Assembly (NCBI RefSeq): GCF_007827465.1
Contig: NZ_VISL01000001.1
Span: 377,001-441,000, forward strand
Length of the DNA stretch: 64,000 bases
Direction of reading: 5' to 3'
Source: Dokdonia sp. Hel_I_53
GTDB taxonomy: Bacteria > Bacteroidota > Bacteroidia > Flavobacteriales > Flavobacteriaceae
The translations under genes and the position numbers were made by a program. The notes beneath the pieces are model-generated. The model worked only from the letters and a program-made list of their open reading frames with translations, was not told where the DNA came from and searched no databases. Position 1 is the stretch's first letter; every line of letters begins with the position of its first letter. Positions 1 through 7,400 of this stretch are shown here, piece after piece.

Positions 1-531
1 GCCGCTTACTCGGAAGGAGAATTACAATTTTCAGACTCAGTAGAGAGTTTTGTTGAAAAGATATTTGCAGAAACAACCTCCTACAATGAGAAGATAAAAT
101 TTTCAGACCTATTAGACCCAAAAACTTATTTCGATTTAAGTACCAGATTATTAGACAAAGACGGCATTGACCAGACAGGAAGTACAGGACAAAGCTATAC
201 AGCGATTGTATTATTAGGTATTGGCAGACTTTCAATTGTGCAAAAAGAAGATAGAAAAGGTGTCAAATTTTTAATACTTGAAGAAGTCTCTAATATGGAT
301 AAGGGTAACTTTAACACCTTTCCAAATATTGCAAAAGAGTTTGGATATCAAATGTTGACAATGACACCAGAACCTTATGGCTCTAACGAAGACGAAGGCT
401 GGTATTTACATCACTTAATTGAAGGTTACGAAGATGTTAATATCAATTATGCACCGCCAAGTAGCTATTTTAAAACTAATGAAGCCAGACAAGATCTGTC
501 AGATTACTTAAATAATGTAAATGACCAATGA
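1..531 (+). CDS. SMC/condensin-like ATPase, C-terminal part (Wadjet JetC-like)
   Basis: The window opens inside this gene, and 176 C-terminal codons are in frame from base 1. The fragment carries an ABC-type signature (GSTGQSYT, visible residues 60-67) and then a Walker B / D-loop stretch (LILEEVSNMD, residues 91-100), as in the C-terminal half of SMC-like ATPase heads. It overlaps the next gene by 4 bases (ATGA), so the two are co-translated. With the Toprim protein downstream, the pair resembles the last two genes of Wadjet (JetC and JetD), which restricts circular plasmids. The JetA and JetB genes would lie before the window. Other coiled-coil ATPase systems remain possible. Confidence 0.6.
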   Translation, partial: AAYSEGELQFSDSVESFVEKIFAETTSYNEKIKFSDLLDPKTYFDLSTRLLDKDGIDQTGSTGQSYTAIVLLGIGRLSIVQKEDRKGVKFLILEEVSNMDKGNFNTFPNIAKEFGYQMLTMTPEPYGSNEDEGWYLHHLIEGYEDVNINYAPPSSYFKTNEARQDLSDYLNNVNDQ

Positions 532-1463
532 ATTGGGTAACATTAAAATCATTAAATGAACTTTACAGATATAAAGAAACCAAGATTAAGGAAACTTTAA
601 TCAAAGATTCATTATTTCAACACTTGCTGAATGATACCCAAGAAATCAAAGAAGGCTATAAGGTTTATTATTCTGATGATGAAGATTTTTTTGAGATGTA
701 TGAAGAAGAGTATCTAGAGAAGTTTAATCAGTACTACGCATTTTTAGAAAACAATCAACTTTTAAAACCTCAAACCAGATTTGAAGAAGCAGATATCATA
801 GAGCTAATGGATATGAAACGTCGTATGGACAGCGGCGAACTTTTGCCAATTAGAAATCAAATAATGCAAAATGAGGAAACCGTCAGGAATGTGTCTTCTA
901 TGTTTTTCAAAAATGAAAAATATTTAATTGGTAAGAAAGCTTTAATTGATGCCGTTAAACAGATGCTTCAAATTGATGAGCTTGCTGATGATAGAGATCA
1001 GCAATATATGTATCGTTTAGAATGTGAAGATCCTAAGTTAATTATTCTCTGTGAAAATTTAGACTTTTTAAAGAGACCTTCATTACCTAGAAAATACGGT
1101 TATGAACTTTGGTATGCTGGAGGGAAAAACATTGAAAAACTAAAATATTCCTATGACAGGAACTTGCCTATCTACTATTCCGGCGATTGGGATTATGATG
1201 GTCTACTTATTTTCAATATGGTTTGTAAACTTATTCCACAAATTAAGCTTCTTTATCCAACAGCTAGTTCTAAAAGCATCCTGAAATCAGAACACAAAAG
1301 TCTTTGGATGGACAGGGATAACCCTTCTAAATACTCCAATCTTAGTGTGAAGAATTTAGATAATAGGCACAAAGATATTCTAGTTAATTTAATAAAGAAA
1401 AATCACTGGATAACTGAAGAGGACAATCATCTTAAAGAAATGGTTACTTTGATTCAAGATTAG
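528..1463 (+). CDS. Toprim-domain nuclease, Wadjet JetD-like
   Basis: This 311-residue protein has a Toprim-like C-terminal half: a glutamate in LIILCENLDFL (about 171-181) followed by YYSGDWDYDGL (217-227) with three acidic residues. That is the layout of the topoisomerase VI-type Toprim fold in JetD/DUF2220 proteins, which cut DNA extruded by the SMC complex. The N-terminal half is acidic and helical and I do not recognise it. It is translationally coupled to the SMC-like gene and runs convergent to the structural operon starting at 1508. The Wadjet assignment rests on the two-gene context and the motifs. Confidence 0.6.
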   Translation: MNWVTLKSLNELYRYKETKIKETLIKDSLFQHLLNDTQEIKEGYKVYYSDDEDFFEMYEEEYLEKFNQYYAFLENNQLLKPQTRFEEADIIELMDMKRRMDSGELLPIRNQIMQNEETVRNVSSMFFKNEKYLIGKKALIDAVKQMLQIDELADDRDQQYMYRLECEDPKLIILCENLDFLKRPSLPRKYGYELWYAGGKNIEKLKYSYDRNLPIYYSGDWDYDGLLIFNMVCKLIPQIKLLYPTASSKSILKSEHKSLWMDRDNPSKYSNLSVKNLDNRHKDILVNLIKKNHWITEEDNHLKEMVTLIQD

Positions 1464-1507
1464 AATGATGTCACTTTACCAAAGTCATCAATAAGCTCTT
1501 CTGGCTA

Positions 1508-2035
1508 TTACACAAAAGGATTAACCGCCGCAGCAGTTCCACTAGGATAACCCCAAGCCACATATTGTGATTTACCTTCATCTACATCAAGATGAACAAA
1601 TGTATTGCCTACACCTATGCGTTTAAAACCCACATCACGCGCGGCCATAACCAGATTGTTGCGAATTGTTCTAGAAGAAGCTCTTATATCTACAGCTTTA
1701 CAAGTAGGCATTTTATGAGAAGAGTTGCGCACGCCACCTACTTTACGATTGTGAGCGTCACTACGTGCTCCAGAGTTTATCCAACTGAAGATAGGATAAC
1801 CGGTCTTTACCGAGAGATTGTGCAGCATCGCTATAAGACGTCTATCCATACAATTTCCAGAACCAGGTAAATCTGGACTGTCAAAGACTGAGAAATCCAC
1901 AGCGATTCCGTTTGGCTTATATAGTCTAGATTTTGAACGCGACTTGCTAAATTTATAAGCCAAAAAAGCGCCACCCATAAGTAGCGCCATTGTGCCTAAT
2001 CCTATATAAATATGGCGGTTGTCTTTAATTGCCAT
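1508..2035 (-). CDS. Membrane-anchored M15-type peptidoglycan peptidase
   Basis: A single membrane segment lies at residues 9-27, followed by a basic stretch. The C-terminal domain has the M15 (VanY/DacA-like) metal pattern: H..DVR-type motif SSHKMPTCKAVDIRAS (about 104-119) and a second ligand pair in FVHLDVDE (about 146-153). M15_3 enzymes cleave peptidoglycan cross-links; an N-terminal anchor fits a virion or envelope protein. It is the last gene of the long minus-strand operon, and its ATG overlaps the stop of the gene before it (TTAATG). It is one of three cell-wall hydrolase-type genes in the block. Confidence 0.75.
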   Translation of the reverse strand: MAIKDNRHIYIGLGTMALLMGGAFLAYKFSKSRSKSRLYKPNGIAVDFSVFDSPDLPGSGNCMDRRLIAMLHNLSVKTGYPIFSWINSGARSDAHNRKVGGVRNSSHKMPTCKAVDIRASSRTIRNNLVMAARDVGFKRIGVGNTFVHLDVDEGKSQYVAWGYPSGTAAAVNPFV

Positions 2036-2184
2036 TAAGCCTTGTCTTTACAGTTGCAGGGCTTCTTTGTCTGCTGACTTTCTTTATATCTCAAATAAAG
2101 ATCAGAACCTATTTTAATAGCACTTAGCAAGGTAAATGCGGCAAAAATGTAATTGAGTGTATTACTTCCTTTATCTACATTCAT
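2035..2184 (-). CDS. Small membrane protein, 49 aa
   Basis: This short reading frame fills the space between 2181 and 2035 and overlaps its neighbours at both ends (ATGA before it, TTAATG after it), the same coupling as in the rest of the operon. It has one hydrophobic span (about residues 11-27, NYIFAAFTLLSAI) and a charged tail with a CNC motif. Function is unknown; size and topology match the other small membrane proteins of this block. Confidence 0.6.
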   Translation of the reverse strand: MNVDKGSNTLNYIFAAFTLLSAIKIGSDLYLRYKESQQTKKPCNCKDKA

Positions 2185-2504
2185 AAAATCTTCTTTTTAT
2201 TGTAAATCTGAATTTCGGCTTCCAGCTGTTCGATGTATTTTTCTAGCTCCGTGATACGATCACGCTGTTTAGTAATCGTGCGTGACATTGCGGTATTCTT
2301 ATTCTCGAGCTGGCTGATGCGTTTTTCCATTTTTTCAGACCATTGCACCCAGTTGGTCACAATGCTGTCGTTAGCCTGAGCATTAATGTGCCGTATCTCA
2401 GCATTTTTCAGTTTGCGCTGGATATTATAGTGCATCAATAACTCTATGAGCTTCCAGAAGCCCGTAGCACCTAATACAATCGCAACAATTTCATAAACAT
2501 TCAT
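2181..2504 (-). CDS. Membrane protein with coiled coil, 107 aa
   Basis: An N-terminal membrane segment (about residues 3-24) is followed by a long charged helix with heptad spacing from about 55 to 105 (SQLENKNTAMSRTI, ELEKYIEQLEAEI), predicted to be a coiled coil. Such short anchored coiled coils occur as phage lysis accessory or virion membrane proteins. It overlaps the next small gene by ATGA. The palindrome CTTTCGCGAAAG lies just upstream at 2521-2532. I do not recognise a family. Confidence 0.55.
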   Translation of the reverse strand: MNVYEIVAIVLGATGFWKLIELLMHYNIQRKLKNAEIRHINAQANDSIVTNWVQWSEKMEKRISQLENKNTAMSRTITKQRDRITELEKYIEQLEAEIQIYNKKKIL

Positions 2505-2520
2505 AATTTGGTTTTTTACG

Positions 2521-2532
2521 CTTTCGCGAAAG
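2521..2532. repeat. Dispersed 12-bp palindrome CTTTCGCGAAAG (14 exact copies in window)
   Basis: Exact copies start at 2521, 5681, 8980, 11712, 14634, 22673, 34629, 34852, 45258, 47028, 52366, 56029, 60414 and 61619. They are usually extended to GCTTTCGCGAAAGC and sometimes to TACGCTTTCGCGAAAGCGTA. Most lie inside genes, often coding FAKA or LSRKR, and a few are intergenic. Near-copies with one change lie at about 17855, 20840, 42573, 49844 and 58465. Copies occur in both element and chromosome, so the element shares a host-wide repeat. Confidence 0.9.
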
Positions 2533-2542
2533 CGTACTCTAA

Positions 2543-3019
2543 TTAAAATTCATCCCTTGGTCTTGGCTCGTCTGGTGGTAAAATCAACTCTCCACCACGA
2601 ATTCCAAAATCCACATAGCGTAATGGAAGCTCCGCTAAATAAGGGTTCACATTGAGTATCACGTGATCTTCACTATCTACAAAAGTCCCGTAGAGAAACA
2701 ATCTACCATCTGCATCTATCGCGTAGTTAAAGGTGTTTCCCTTTTCGGTCTGGCAGAGTCCGTAGTAATCAGATTGATCTGTTACTAAGGGTGCTGGTAA
2801 ACTTACCTGCCAGCCTGCTATCTCAAGTTGTTTGGCATCTCTAGCACGTAGGCGAATATCCTTCCCGACAACTAGATTTGCATTAATAACCGAGTACCGA
2901 TTGCGTACTGGCGAGTGTAGCAAACTTGGCCCTAAATGCTCTGGCTTTACTTCTAAAATCTCTTGTGTATTTTCTATCGATTTTGTCTCTTTTGAAACAC
3001 TATCACTTTGATATCCCAT
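2543..3019 (-). CDS. Hypothetical protein, 158 aa
   Basis: This soluble protein has no clear signal peptide or membrane span. The first 45 residues are polar; from about 60 on, alternating short hydrophobic strands suggest a beta-rich domain (for example RLFLYGTFVDSEDHVILNVN), and the end is proline-rich and acidic. It lies inside the structural/lysis operon, 3 bases from the next start. I do not recognise it; a virion component is an inference from position only. Confidence 0.5.
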   Translation of the reverse strand: MGYQSDSVSKETKSIENTQEILEVKPEHLGPSLLHSPVRNRYSVINANLVVGKDIRLRARDAKQLEIAGWQVSLPAPLVTDQSDYYGLCQTEKGNTFNYAIDADGRLFLYGTFVDSEDHVILNVNPYLAELPLRYVDFGIRGGELILPPDEPRPRDEF

Positions 3020-3021
3020 AA

Positions 3022-3441
3022 TTAGTTGGCTATTAATATTCCTGAAAGGATCAACAAGCCACCACCCAAAAGGATCTTGTGCAACTTGCCTTGTTTCAGT
3101 TTTTGATTTTTAAATTTTAGTTGGTTTTCTAAATACAGAATTTGCTCATTGCTATTCTCGGAAACTGCTGTCAGATTGAAATTTTGCAATCTCAATCTCG
3201 AGACCACAGAGTCTTTCTTTACGAGTAAACTGTCCTTGAGCCTAATCGAAAAATCCAATCGTCTCACGATGGAATCCTGATACCTGCCACGCTCTAATCG
3301 CAATGCAATCTCACGAGACTGTTCCAAGTTAAAACAGAAGTATTTCTCATTTTTTATAAGCTGTACTATCGGTTTTAAATCTTGAGAAATACAGCAATAG
3401 CTCTGCATCGCTATAACTAGAAATAGTAGTAATTTTTTCAT
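3022..3441 (-). CDS. Exported coiled-coil protein with C-terminal membrane span (spanin-like candidate)
   Basis: Residues 1-19 look like a signal peptide (MKKLLLFLVIAMQSYC), the middle is a charged helix, and the last 15 residues form a hydrophobic span (LLGGGLLILSGILIAN). A secretion signal plus C-terminal span is the layout of unimolecular spanins of tailed phages, although no good lipobox is present because the residue before Cys is Tyr. Its first 95 bases overlap the end of the gene before it in another reading frame, also as in spanin pairs. A start 33 bases downstream would reduce the overlap but lose the signal. Confidence 0.5.
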   Translation of the reverse strand: MKKLLLFLVIAMQSYCCISQDLKPIVQLIKNEKYFCFNLEQSREIALRLERGRYQDSIVRRLDFSIRLKDSLLVKKDSVVSRLRLQNFNLTAVSENSNEQILYLENQLKFKNQKLKQGKLHKILLGGGLLILSGILIAN

Positions 3442-3697
3442 TGAGACTCGTTTTTAGATGGCCGATTGTGACGGTATTCTTACTTACCAAAGCCGTAAGG
3501 CTATCCACCTGCTTTTCCAGATCTTCAATCTCCAGGTCTAGCGATTGATTTTTTATAAGCAGATTTTGATTTTGTTCTTTCCAGTCGCTAGGCGTTCTTA
3601 GCTCATATCCATTCTCTTGTGGAATGATGATCTGCGTAAGCACAAGGACGACCACCGCAAAAAAGAAAATGGCGAAAATGACTTTCCACTTATTCAC
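3347..3697 (-). CDS. Membrane-anchored coiled-coil protein (inner-spanin-like candidate)
   Basis: This 116-residue protein has an N-terminal span (about 6-25, VIFAIFFFAVVVLVLTQIII) and a coiled-coil segment (about 40-75, LEIEDLEKQVDSLTALV). The layout is that of inner-membrane spanins. It directly follows a small multi-span protein resembling a holin and overlaps the next gene by 95 bases in another frame. Sequence family not recognised. Confidence 0.5.
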   Translation of the reverse strand: MNKWKVIFAIFFFAVVVLVLTQIIIPQENGYELRTPSDWKEQNQNLLIKNQSLDLEIEDLEKQVDSLTALVSKNTVTIGHLKTSLNEKITTISSYSDAELLLYFSRFKTDSTAYKK

Positions 3698-4022
3698 GTT
3701 TATCTTCGTTTTCAGGTTTAAAAAGTCTGTTCAACACACTTTCTAAAATCAGCTTGTGGAAGACGAGCGCAAACACAAATGACTGCAACAGCATTTCTAT
3801 CTTGTGCAGCATCGTATCTCTTATAAAATAGACGATGATACCGTAAAGAATTCCTACGATAAGCACGCGATAGCGTGTCTTGATCTTTATGCCAGTAAAA
3901 TCTGCTAACCAATCTGTGACTGGTTTTTGATTAAGACCGAAGGCAATAATGATGAACGTAAAAATATATGCCCAATCTAGGCTAGATAAGTAGTGAACTA
4001 AGTGTTTTAGGATGTCTGTCAT
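3690..4022 (-). CDS. Small multi-span membrane protein (holin-like candidate)
   Basis: This 110-residue protein has three predicted membrane segments (about 18-32, 50-67 and 76-94) and a charged C-terminus, the topology of class I holins. It is coupled by overlaps of 4-8 bases to its neighbours and precedes the two spanin-like genes, so a lysis cassette is plausible. It could equally be a virion membrane protein. No family recognised with certainty. Confidence 0.5.
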   Translation of the reverse strand: MTDILKHLVHYLSSLDWAYIFTFIIIAFGLNQKPVTDWLADFTGIKIKTRYRVLIVGILYGIIVYFIRDTMLHKIEMLLQSFVFALVFHKLILESVLNRLFKPENEDKRE

Positions 4023-4261
4023 TTCAATTGATTTTTAAGGGTTTCTTTTATGATTTTGATGTCTGCGGTAAGCAGGGATATTTGATGATTTGGGAACATA
4101 TTTTTGGTCAAATGTGCAACCAGAACAATCGTTGCTCCAGATGCCAATAGAGCGATGATGATCTTTGTAAGCGTCTGGTTAGTCATTGTGAGCGTGACTT
4201 CGGTTTTAATGCCGTCATCATCTACAAGGCTTGACACGATATCTTTAATGCTTTTACCCAT
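4019..4261 (-). CDS. Small membrane protein, 80 aa
   Basis: A central membrane segment (about residues 31-48, KIIIALLASGATIVLVAHL) separates a polar N-terminus from a short charged tail. It is coupled to the next gene by ATGA. Likely one of the virion or lysis membrane proteins; not recognised. Confidence 0.55.
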   Translation of the reverse strand: MGKSIKDIVSSLVDDDGIKTEVTLTMTNQTLTKIIIALLASGATIVLVAHLTKNMFPNHQISLLTADIKIIKETLKNQLK

Positions 4262-4263
4262 AA

Positions 4264-4746
4264 TTAGTTGGATTGGTTTTTAATGGATTCGTTCATTTCT
4301 AAGGCATTGAATAGTGATTCTGTTACCGTCTCAACTTTTAGATATTTCTCTACACGCTCTTGTACTTTTTCGTCAAAAACGCCAGTCACGATTCCAGCCC
4401 AACCGTAATTTCTTAGCAAATACACTTGCAAACGTTCCACATTTTTTCCCTTGCTTCCCAGTTGCAAAGGGAATTCATCAGCGACAGGTTTTTTAGGTAC
4501 TGTTTTGGGTTTTGGTGCGCTGGACTTTTCTTCAGGTGCAGGTGGTTTTGACTTGACCACTTGCATTGAAGGTTTAAAGTCTTTCTGTTTTGGTCTTAAA
4601 ATCTCCTTTTTCAAGACCGCCGCTACAGCTTGCTTTTGCTCTTCAGTATCTTCTCTTTTGCTTTTCAGCAATTGATGGGCAATGATCCCGACACCGAGTA
4701 AACCGCCAGTAATACAAACTACTTTTACGATGTTTTCTCGTTTCAT
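4264..4746 (-). CDS. Membrane-anchored peptidoglycan-binding-like protein
   Basis: The order is an N-terminal span (about 7-26), a Lys/Pro-rich linker (about 45-92), then a C-terminal domain starting FPLQLGSKGKNVERLQ and continuing VTGVFDEKVQERV. This is the PG_binding_1 pattern of a tandem-helix domain that binds cell wall. The next gene has the same architecture, so the two are paralogous neighbours. They may hold a virion protein to, or guide a hydrolase into, the peptidoglycan. Confidence 0.6.
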   Translation of the reverse strand: MKRENIVKVVCITGGLLGVGIIAHQLLKSKREDTEEQKQAVAAVLKKEILRPKQKDFKPSMQVVKSKPPAPEEKSSAPKPKTVPKKPVADEFPLQLGSKGKNVERLQVYLLRNYGWAGIVTGVFDEKVQERVEKYLKVETVTESLFNALEMNESIKNQSN

Positions 4747-5240
4747 TTCCCTACCATTTTTAGCGCTTTCCGCATTCCTGCGATGTCCTTTTCTGTAAAT
4801 TCAGCTTTGCCCAATCGCTTTTTGGCAGCCTTTAACGTGAGCGGTCCAAAAACGCCATCAACTCCATCACGCTTTGAACCAGACTTACCTAGATTCTCTT
4901 TGTAAATCTTTAGATAGGCCTGTAAAATTTTTACATCTTGATGACGTGTTCTATATTTTAGCGGATAGCCAGTCTTCACGTATTTAATGCGTGGTGTAGA
5001 TGAAGAGCTGGACGATGATCCTGAACTACTTGAAACAGGAATGGTCGTGTTTATAGGAATTATCTGTGGTGTGTTCTCCTGGTTTTGAGCCAGGTCGACT
5101 TCTTTTTGATCCTTCTTTTTCTTGTAGTACATATAGGCAACTGCGCCACCTGCGAGTACAACGATCACACTACCCACAACAATGAGATCTTTGTTTTGTT
5201 CAAAAAAGGTTTTCTTAGGTTTGGTTACGATTTTCTTCAT
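4743..5240 (-). CDS. Membrane-anchored peptidoglycan-binding-like protein with Ser-rich linker
   Basis: An N-terminal span (about 18-38) is followed by a basic stretch, a low-complexity linker with more than ten serines (about 70-85) and a PG_binding_1-like domain (YPLKYRTRHQDVKILQAY, then DGVFGPLTLKAAKKRL). It has the same plan as the gene after it. ATG/stop overlaps by 4 bases with that gene. Confidence 0.6.
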   Translation of the reverse strand: MKKIVTKPKKTFFEQNKDLIVVGSVIVVLAGGAVAYMYYKKKKDQKEVDLAQNQENTPQIIPINTTIPVSSSSGSSSSSSSTPRIKYVKTGYPLKYRTRHQDVKILQAYLKIYKENLGKSGSKRDGVDGVFGPLTLKAAKKRLGKAEFTEKDIAGMRKALKMVGK

Positions 5241-5242
5241 AG

Positions 5243-5770
5243 TTATTGGGTTTGATAATTAGGTAATTGGCGCACAGGATTATGCACGTATTGTTTCATC
5301 TCCGATGCACTTAAAAAGCTGGACAAGTGTTTCCACAAATCCTGCTTGTACAGTTGCCAGTACGATTTTGAGAGACTTGCTACTTGGGTTTTATCTCGTA
5401 AGCGTTTCGCAAAAACGTCCTTGACTGCATCTTCATCATCGTTAAAAGTGCCTTTGGCATTCTTGAGCTTTTTTGCCAAATTTCTGGCTGTAGCATCATC
5501 GAGTATTTTAATCTTTCGTGGTGCGATCCATTGCTGCACATTGGTCAGATAATTCATATCAAAAGGCTTGTCCCAGTTGGGTTCTCGTTTAATCGTGCCT
5601 TGATTTCCTGTGGACACTTGGATTCCAGATCCTATATCTTTGCCGATGACCTGTTGGGCTTGTTGTTTTTCCTTTTTACGCTTTCGCGAAAGCGTAACAA
5701 ACACACCTACTGTAACTGCCGCCATTGTAGCGCCACCTATCATCCACCATCCTGTTTTTGTTATTTTCAT
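5243..5770 (-). CDS. Membrane-anchored protein with annexin-like repeat (paralogue 1)
   Basis: An N-terminal span (about 9-27) is followed by basic residues and a C-terminal helical domain containing FNDDEDAVKDVFAKRL, then TQVASLSKSYWQLYKQDL and LSSFLSASEMKQYV. This matches the annexin repeat pattern (G-T-D-E-x-A, R-x-Q-I, Y-x-x-x-Y-x-x-x-L, L-x-x-x-L-S). It is clearly related to the product of 5781-6275, including the shared NYLT and QLPNYQT ends. The annexin relation is my reading of the pattern. Confidence 0.55.
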   Translation of the reverse strand: MKITKTGWWMIGGATMAAVTVGVFVTLSRKRKKEKQQAQQVIGKDIGSGIQVSTGNQGTIKREPNWDKPFDMNYLTNVQQWIAPRKIKILDDATARNLAKKLKNAKGTFNDDEDAVKDVFAKRLRDKTQVASLSKSYWQLYKQDLWKHLSSFLSASEMKQYVHNPVRQLPNYQTQ

Positions 5771-5780
5771 TCTCTCTTTT

Positions 5781-6275
5781 TTAAGCTGTTCTATAGTTGG
5801 GTATTTGTCCTATGATGCTCAGAATGATCTTGATTTCATCCTCCGAAAGTCGATTCTTAATGGTATCGATCAAGTTCTTGTTGTAAGTGCTTTGATACGC
5901 CTTAGCCACTTGCGAGACCTGGACTTTATCCTTTAATTTTCTAAACACGGCATACACCGCATCTTCATCATCTCCACCTTCATACCACGCGCCCCAAGAC
6001 TTATGGATCTGCTTTGCAAAACTGGTTGCGCTGCTCTCACTCATTGCGATCACTTGACCATTTACATTCTGCAAAACTTTTGTGAGATAGTAAATGTCAA
6101 AGGCATTTTCCGCATCGAGATTATTTGCCGTGGTTGCCAGTTGTTTCTTTATATGCGTCAATAGTTCGCTTGTTTTTTTATCGCGTTTACGCTGGCGTAT
6201 AGATAGAAATGAGCTTCCAACAATGAGAATTCCCACAGCACCGCCACTTACTTTATAGATGAGCTGTCTGTTCAT
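5781..6275 (-). CDS. Membrane-anchored protein with annexin-like repeat (paralogue 2)
   Basis: Residues 8-25 form a membrane span followed by RQRKRDKK. The C-terminal domain reads GGDDEDAVYAVFRKL, VQVSQVAKAYQSTYNKNL and LSEDEIKIILSIIGQIPNYR, which aligns along its length with the neighbouring gene and with the annexin repeat consensus. The tandem copy indicates a duplication inside the structural operon. Role unknown; membrane-surface binding is a guess from the annexin pattern. Confidence 0.55.
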   Translation of the reverse strand: MNRQLIYKVSGGAVGILIVGSSFLSIRQRKRDKKTSELLTHIKKQLATTANNLDAENAFDIYYLTKVLQNVNGQVIAMSESSATSFAKQIHKSWGAWYEGGDDEDAVYAVFRKLKDKVQVSQVAKAYQSTYNKNLIDTIKNRLSEDEIKIILSIIGQIPNYRTA

Positions 6276-6718
6276 TTGCCTAATAATTTAGTAGCACGTC
6301 CTGCTGGCGTGAGCATCGCCAGGTCTGTAATGTCTGCATCTTTTGCAGAGTTGCGTAAAACCACCACAATAAGAATGAGTGTGATCGTGAGAATTACCGG
6401 AACTCCGATAGCTAAGATCTTCGTAAGGCTCTTGCCCAAACCAAAAATATTACCGCCTATTTCCGAAATATCTGCAATAGTTCTGGTTGCCATATTGCTA
6501 ACATCCAGCTCGTTCTTGAGTAACCATTTGTTAAATGATGGACTTGTGGTGCATATCGCAGACCCATTGGTTTTCCAAGTGACCAGCCACAGCATTTTTG
6601 CGTTATCCTGTCCCACTTCTTTTTTTAATTTGGCATAATAGCTCGTCCAGAAGTCGCAAGGGTCGTCGGCTTCTGGAATGAGAAAGGATGTGTTCTTTAT
6701 AGTTACTTGCTGTGCCAT
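6272..6718 (-). CDS. Single-span membrane protein, 148 aa
   Basis: The N-terminal 80 residues are soluble, with two tryptophan-rich segments (DFWTSYYAKLKKEV, MLWLVTWKTNGSAICTT). A long hydrophobic span follows at about 102-122 (LAIGVPVILTITLILIVVVL), then a short tail. It overlaps the next gene by 4 bases. It fits the membrane-protein theme of the operon but I do not recognise it. Confidence 0.55.
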   Translation of the reverse strand: MAQQVTIKNTSFLIPEADDPCDFWTSYYAKLKKEVGQDNAKMLWLVTWKTNGSAICTTSPSFNKWLLKNELDVSNMATRTIADISEIGGNIFGLGKSLTKILAIGVPVILTITLILIVVVLRNSAKDADITDLAMLTPAGRATKLLGK

Positions 6719-6904
6719 TTAATTGCCTAAAAGTTGATTGGCTTGTTTTTCAATTTGGGTTTGATTGGGATCTTTCTCTTTAAGAAAAGCTATTAGGCGT
6801 TGCTTTAGTTTTGCTTCTCTGGCTCTCGCAACTCGCTTATCGTGATTGATGTATAGCTGTCGTCCCATCCAGAATCCTATGCCCAATGTGATGATGGTTC
6901 TCAT
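6719..6904 (-). CDS. Small membrane protein, 61 aa
   Basis: I chose the start at 6904 (MRTIITLGIGF) over a longer frame because it falls just after the stop of the amidase-like gene at 6906 and gives an N-terminal hydrophobic segment. The rest is a basic helix (KRVARAREAKLKQRL). It ends next to the gene at 6718. Function unknown. Confidence 0.5.
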   Translation of the reverse strand: MRTIITLGIGFWMGRQLYINHDKRVARAREAKLKQRLIAFLKEKDPNQTQIEKQANQLLGN

Positions 6905-6905
6905 A

Positions 6906-7400
6906 TCAAAATCCTTGATAAATATTACACTTGGGAATCTCCAGTTCTTCCAGCCATTTCTTGACACTAAAACCAGGTTTATCACTATCCTGTTTTGTGG
7001 CGATCTCATTAAAACCCACAATGATGATTTCTGGAAACCTAATAGTATAAAATCGTATCACGGCTTCTAGTGTGGCGGTTTGTTCTTCGGTACGTGTGTC
7101 TTTCCACCACGCTTCTTTGAGTGTTCTGCCACCTACATAAGCAAGGTTTTTCACATTGCCAGTAATACCATATCTGCCTTGTGAGATGCCCCAAAGATCT
7201 ACTTCGGTCGGGCTGTTTTCAGGGATAATGGTTTCCAAAGTGCCATCCTGCAATACGAGATAATCAAATCCAGGACGGTTCCAACCAAAACCACCATTGC
7301 GTTTGTCGTTGGTGTGTTTTTCGATGATCGTTCTTGCATCAAGATCTAAGGCTTCGCTGGTATCGGTACTGTGTATGACTAAAAAATCTACGTCTTTCAT
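6906..7400 (-). CDS. N-acetylmuramoyl-L-alanine amidase-like protein, probably lacking zinc ligands
   Basis: The fold markers of amidase_2 / T7-lysozyme type amidases are present: FLVIHSTDTSE at the N-terminus with the first zinc histidine, FGWNRPGFDYLV, and a C-terminal IVGFNEIATKQDSDKPGFSV. In active members the last segment carries a histidine after the first Gly and a cysteine before PGF or PSF. Here they are Phe and Lys, so two of the three metal ligands appear lost. It may bind rather than cut peptidoglycan. It is coupled to the CHAP-type gene by 4 bases. Confidence 0.7.
   Translation of the reverse strand: MKDVDFLVIHSTDTSEALDLDARTIIEKHTNDKRNGGFGWNRPGFDYLVLQDGTLETIIPENSPTEVDLWGISQGRYGITGNVKNLAYVGGRTLKEAWWKDTRTEEQTATLEAVIRFYTIRFPEIIIVGFNEIATKQDSDKPGFSVKKWLEELEIPKCNIYQGF

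Noticed and set aside
4314..5936. Plus-strand open frames across the membrane-protein genes
   Set aside because: They are antisense to coupled minus-strand genes with clear domain patterns; the apparent hydrophobicity reflects the opposite strand.
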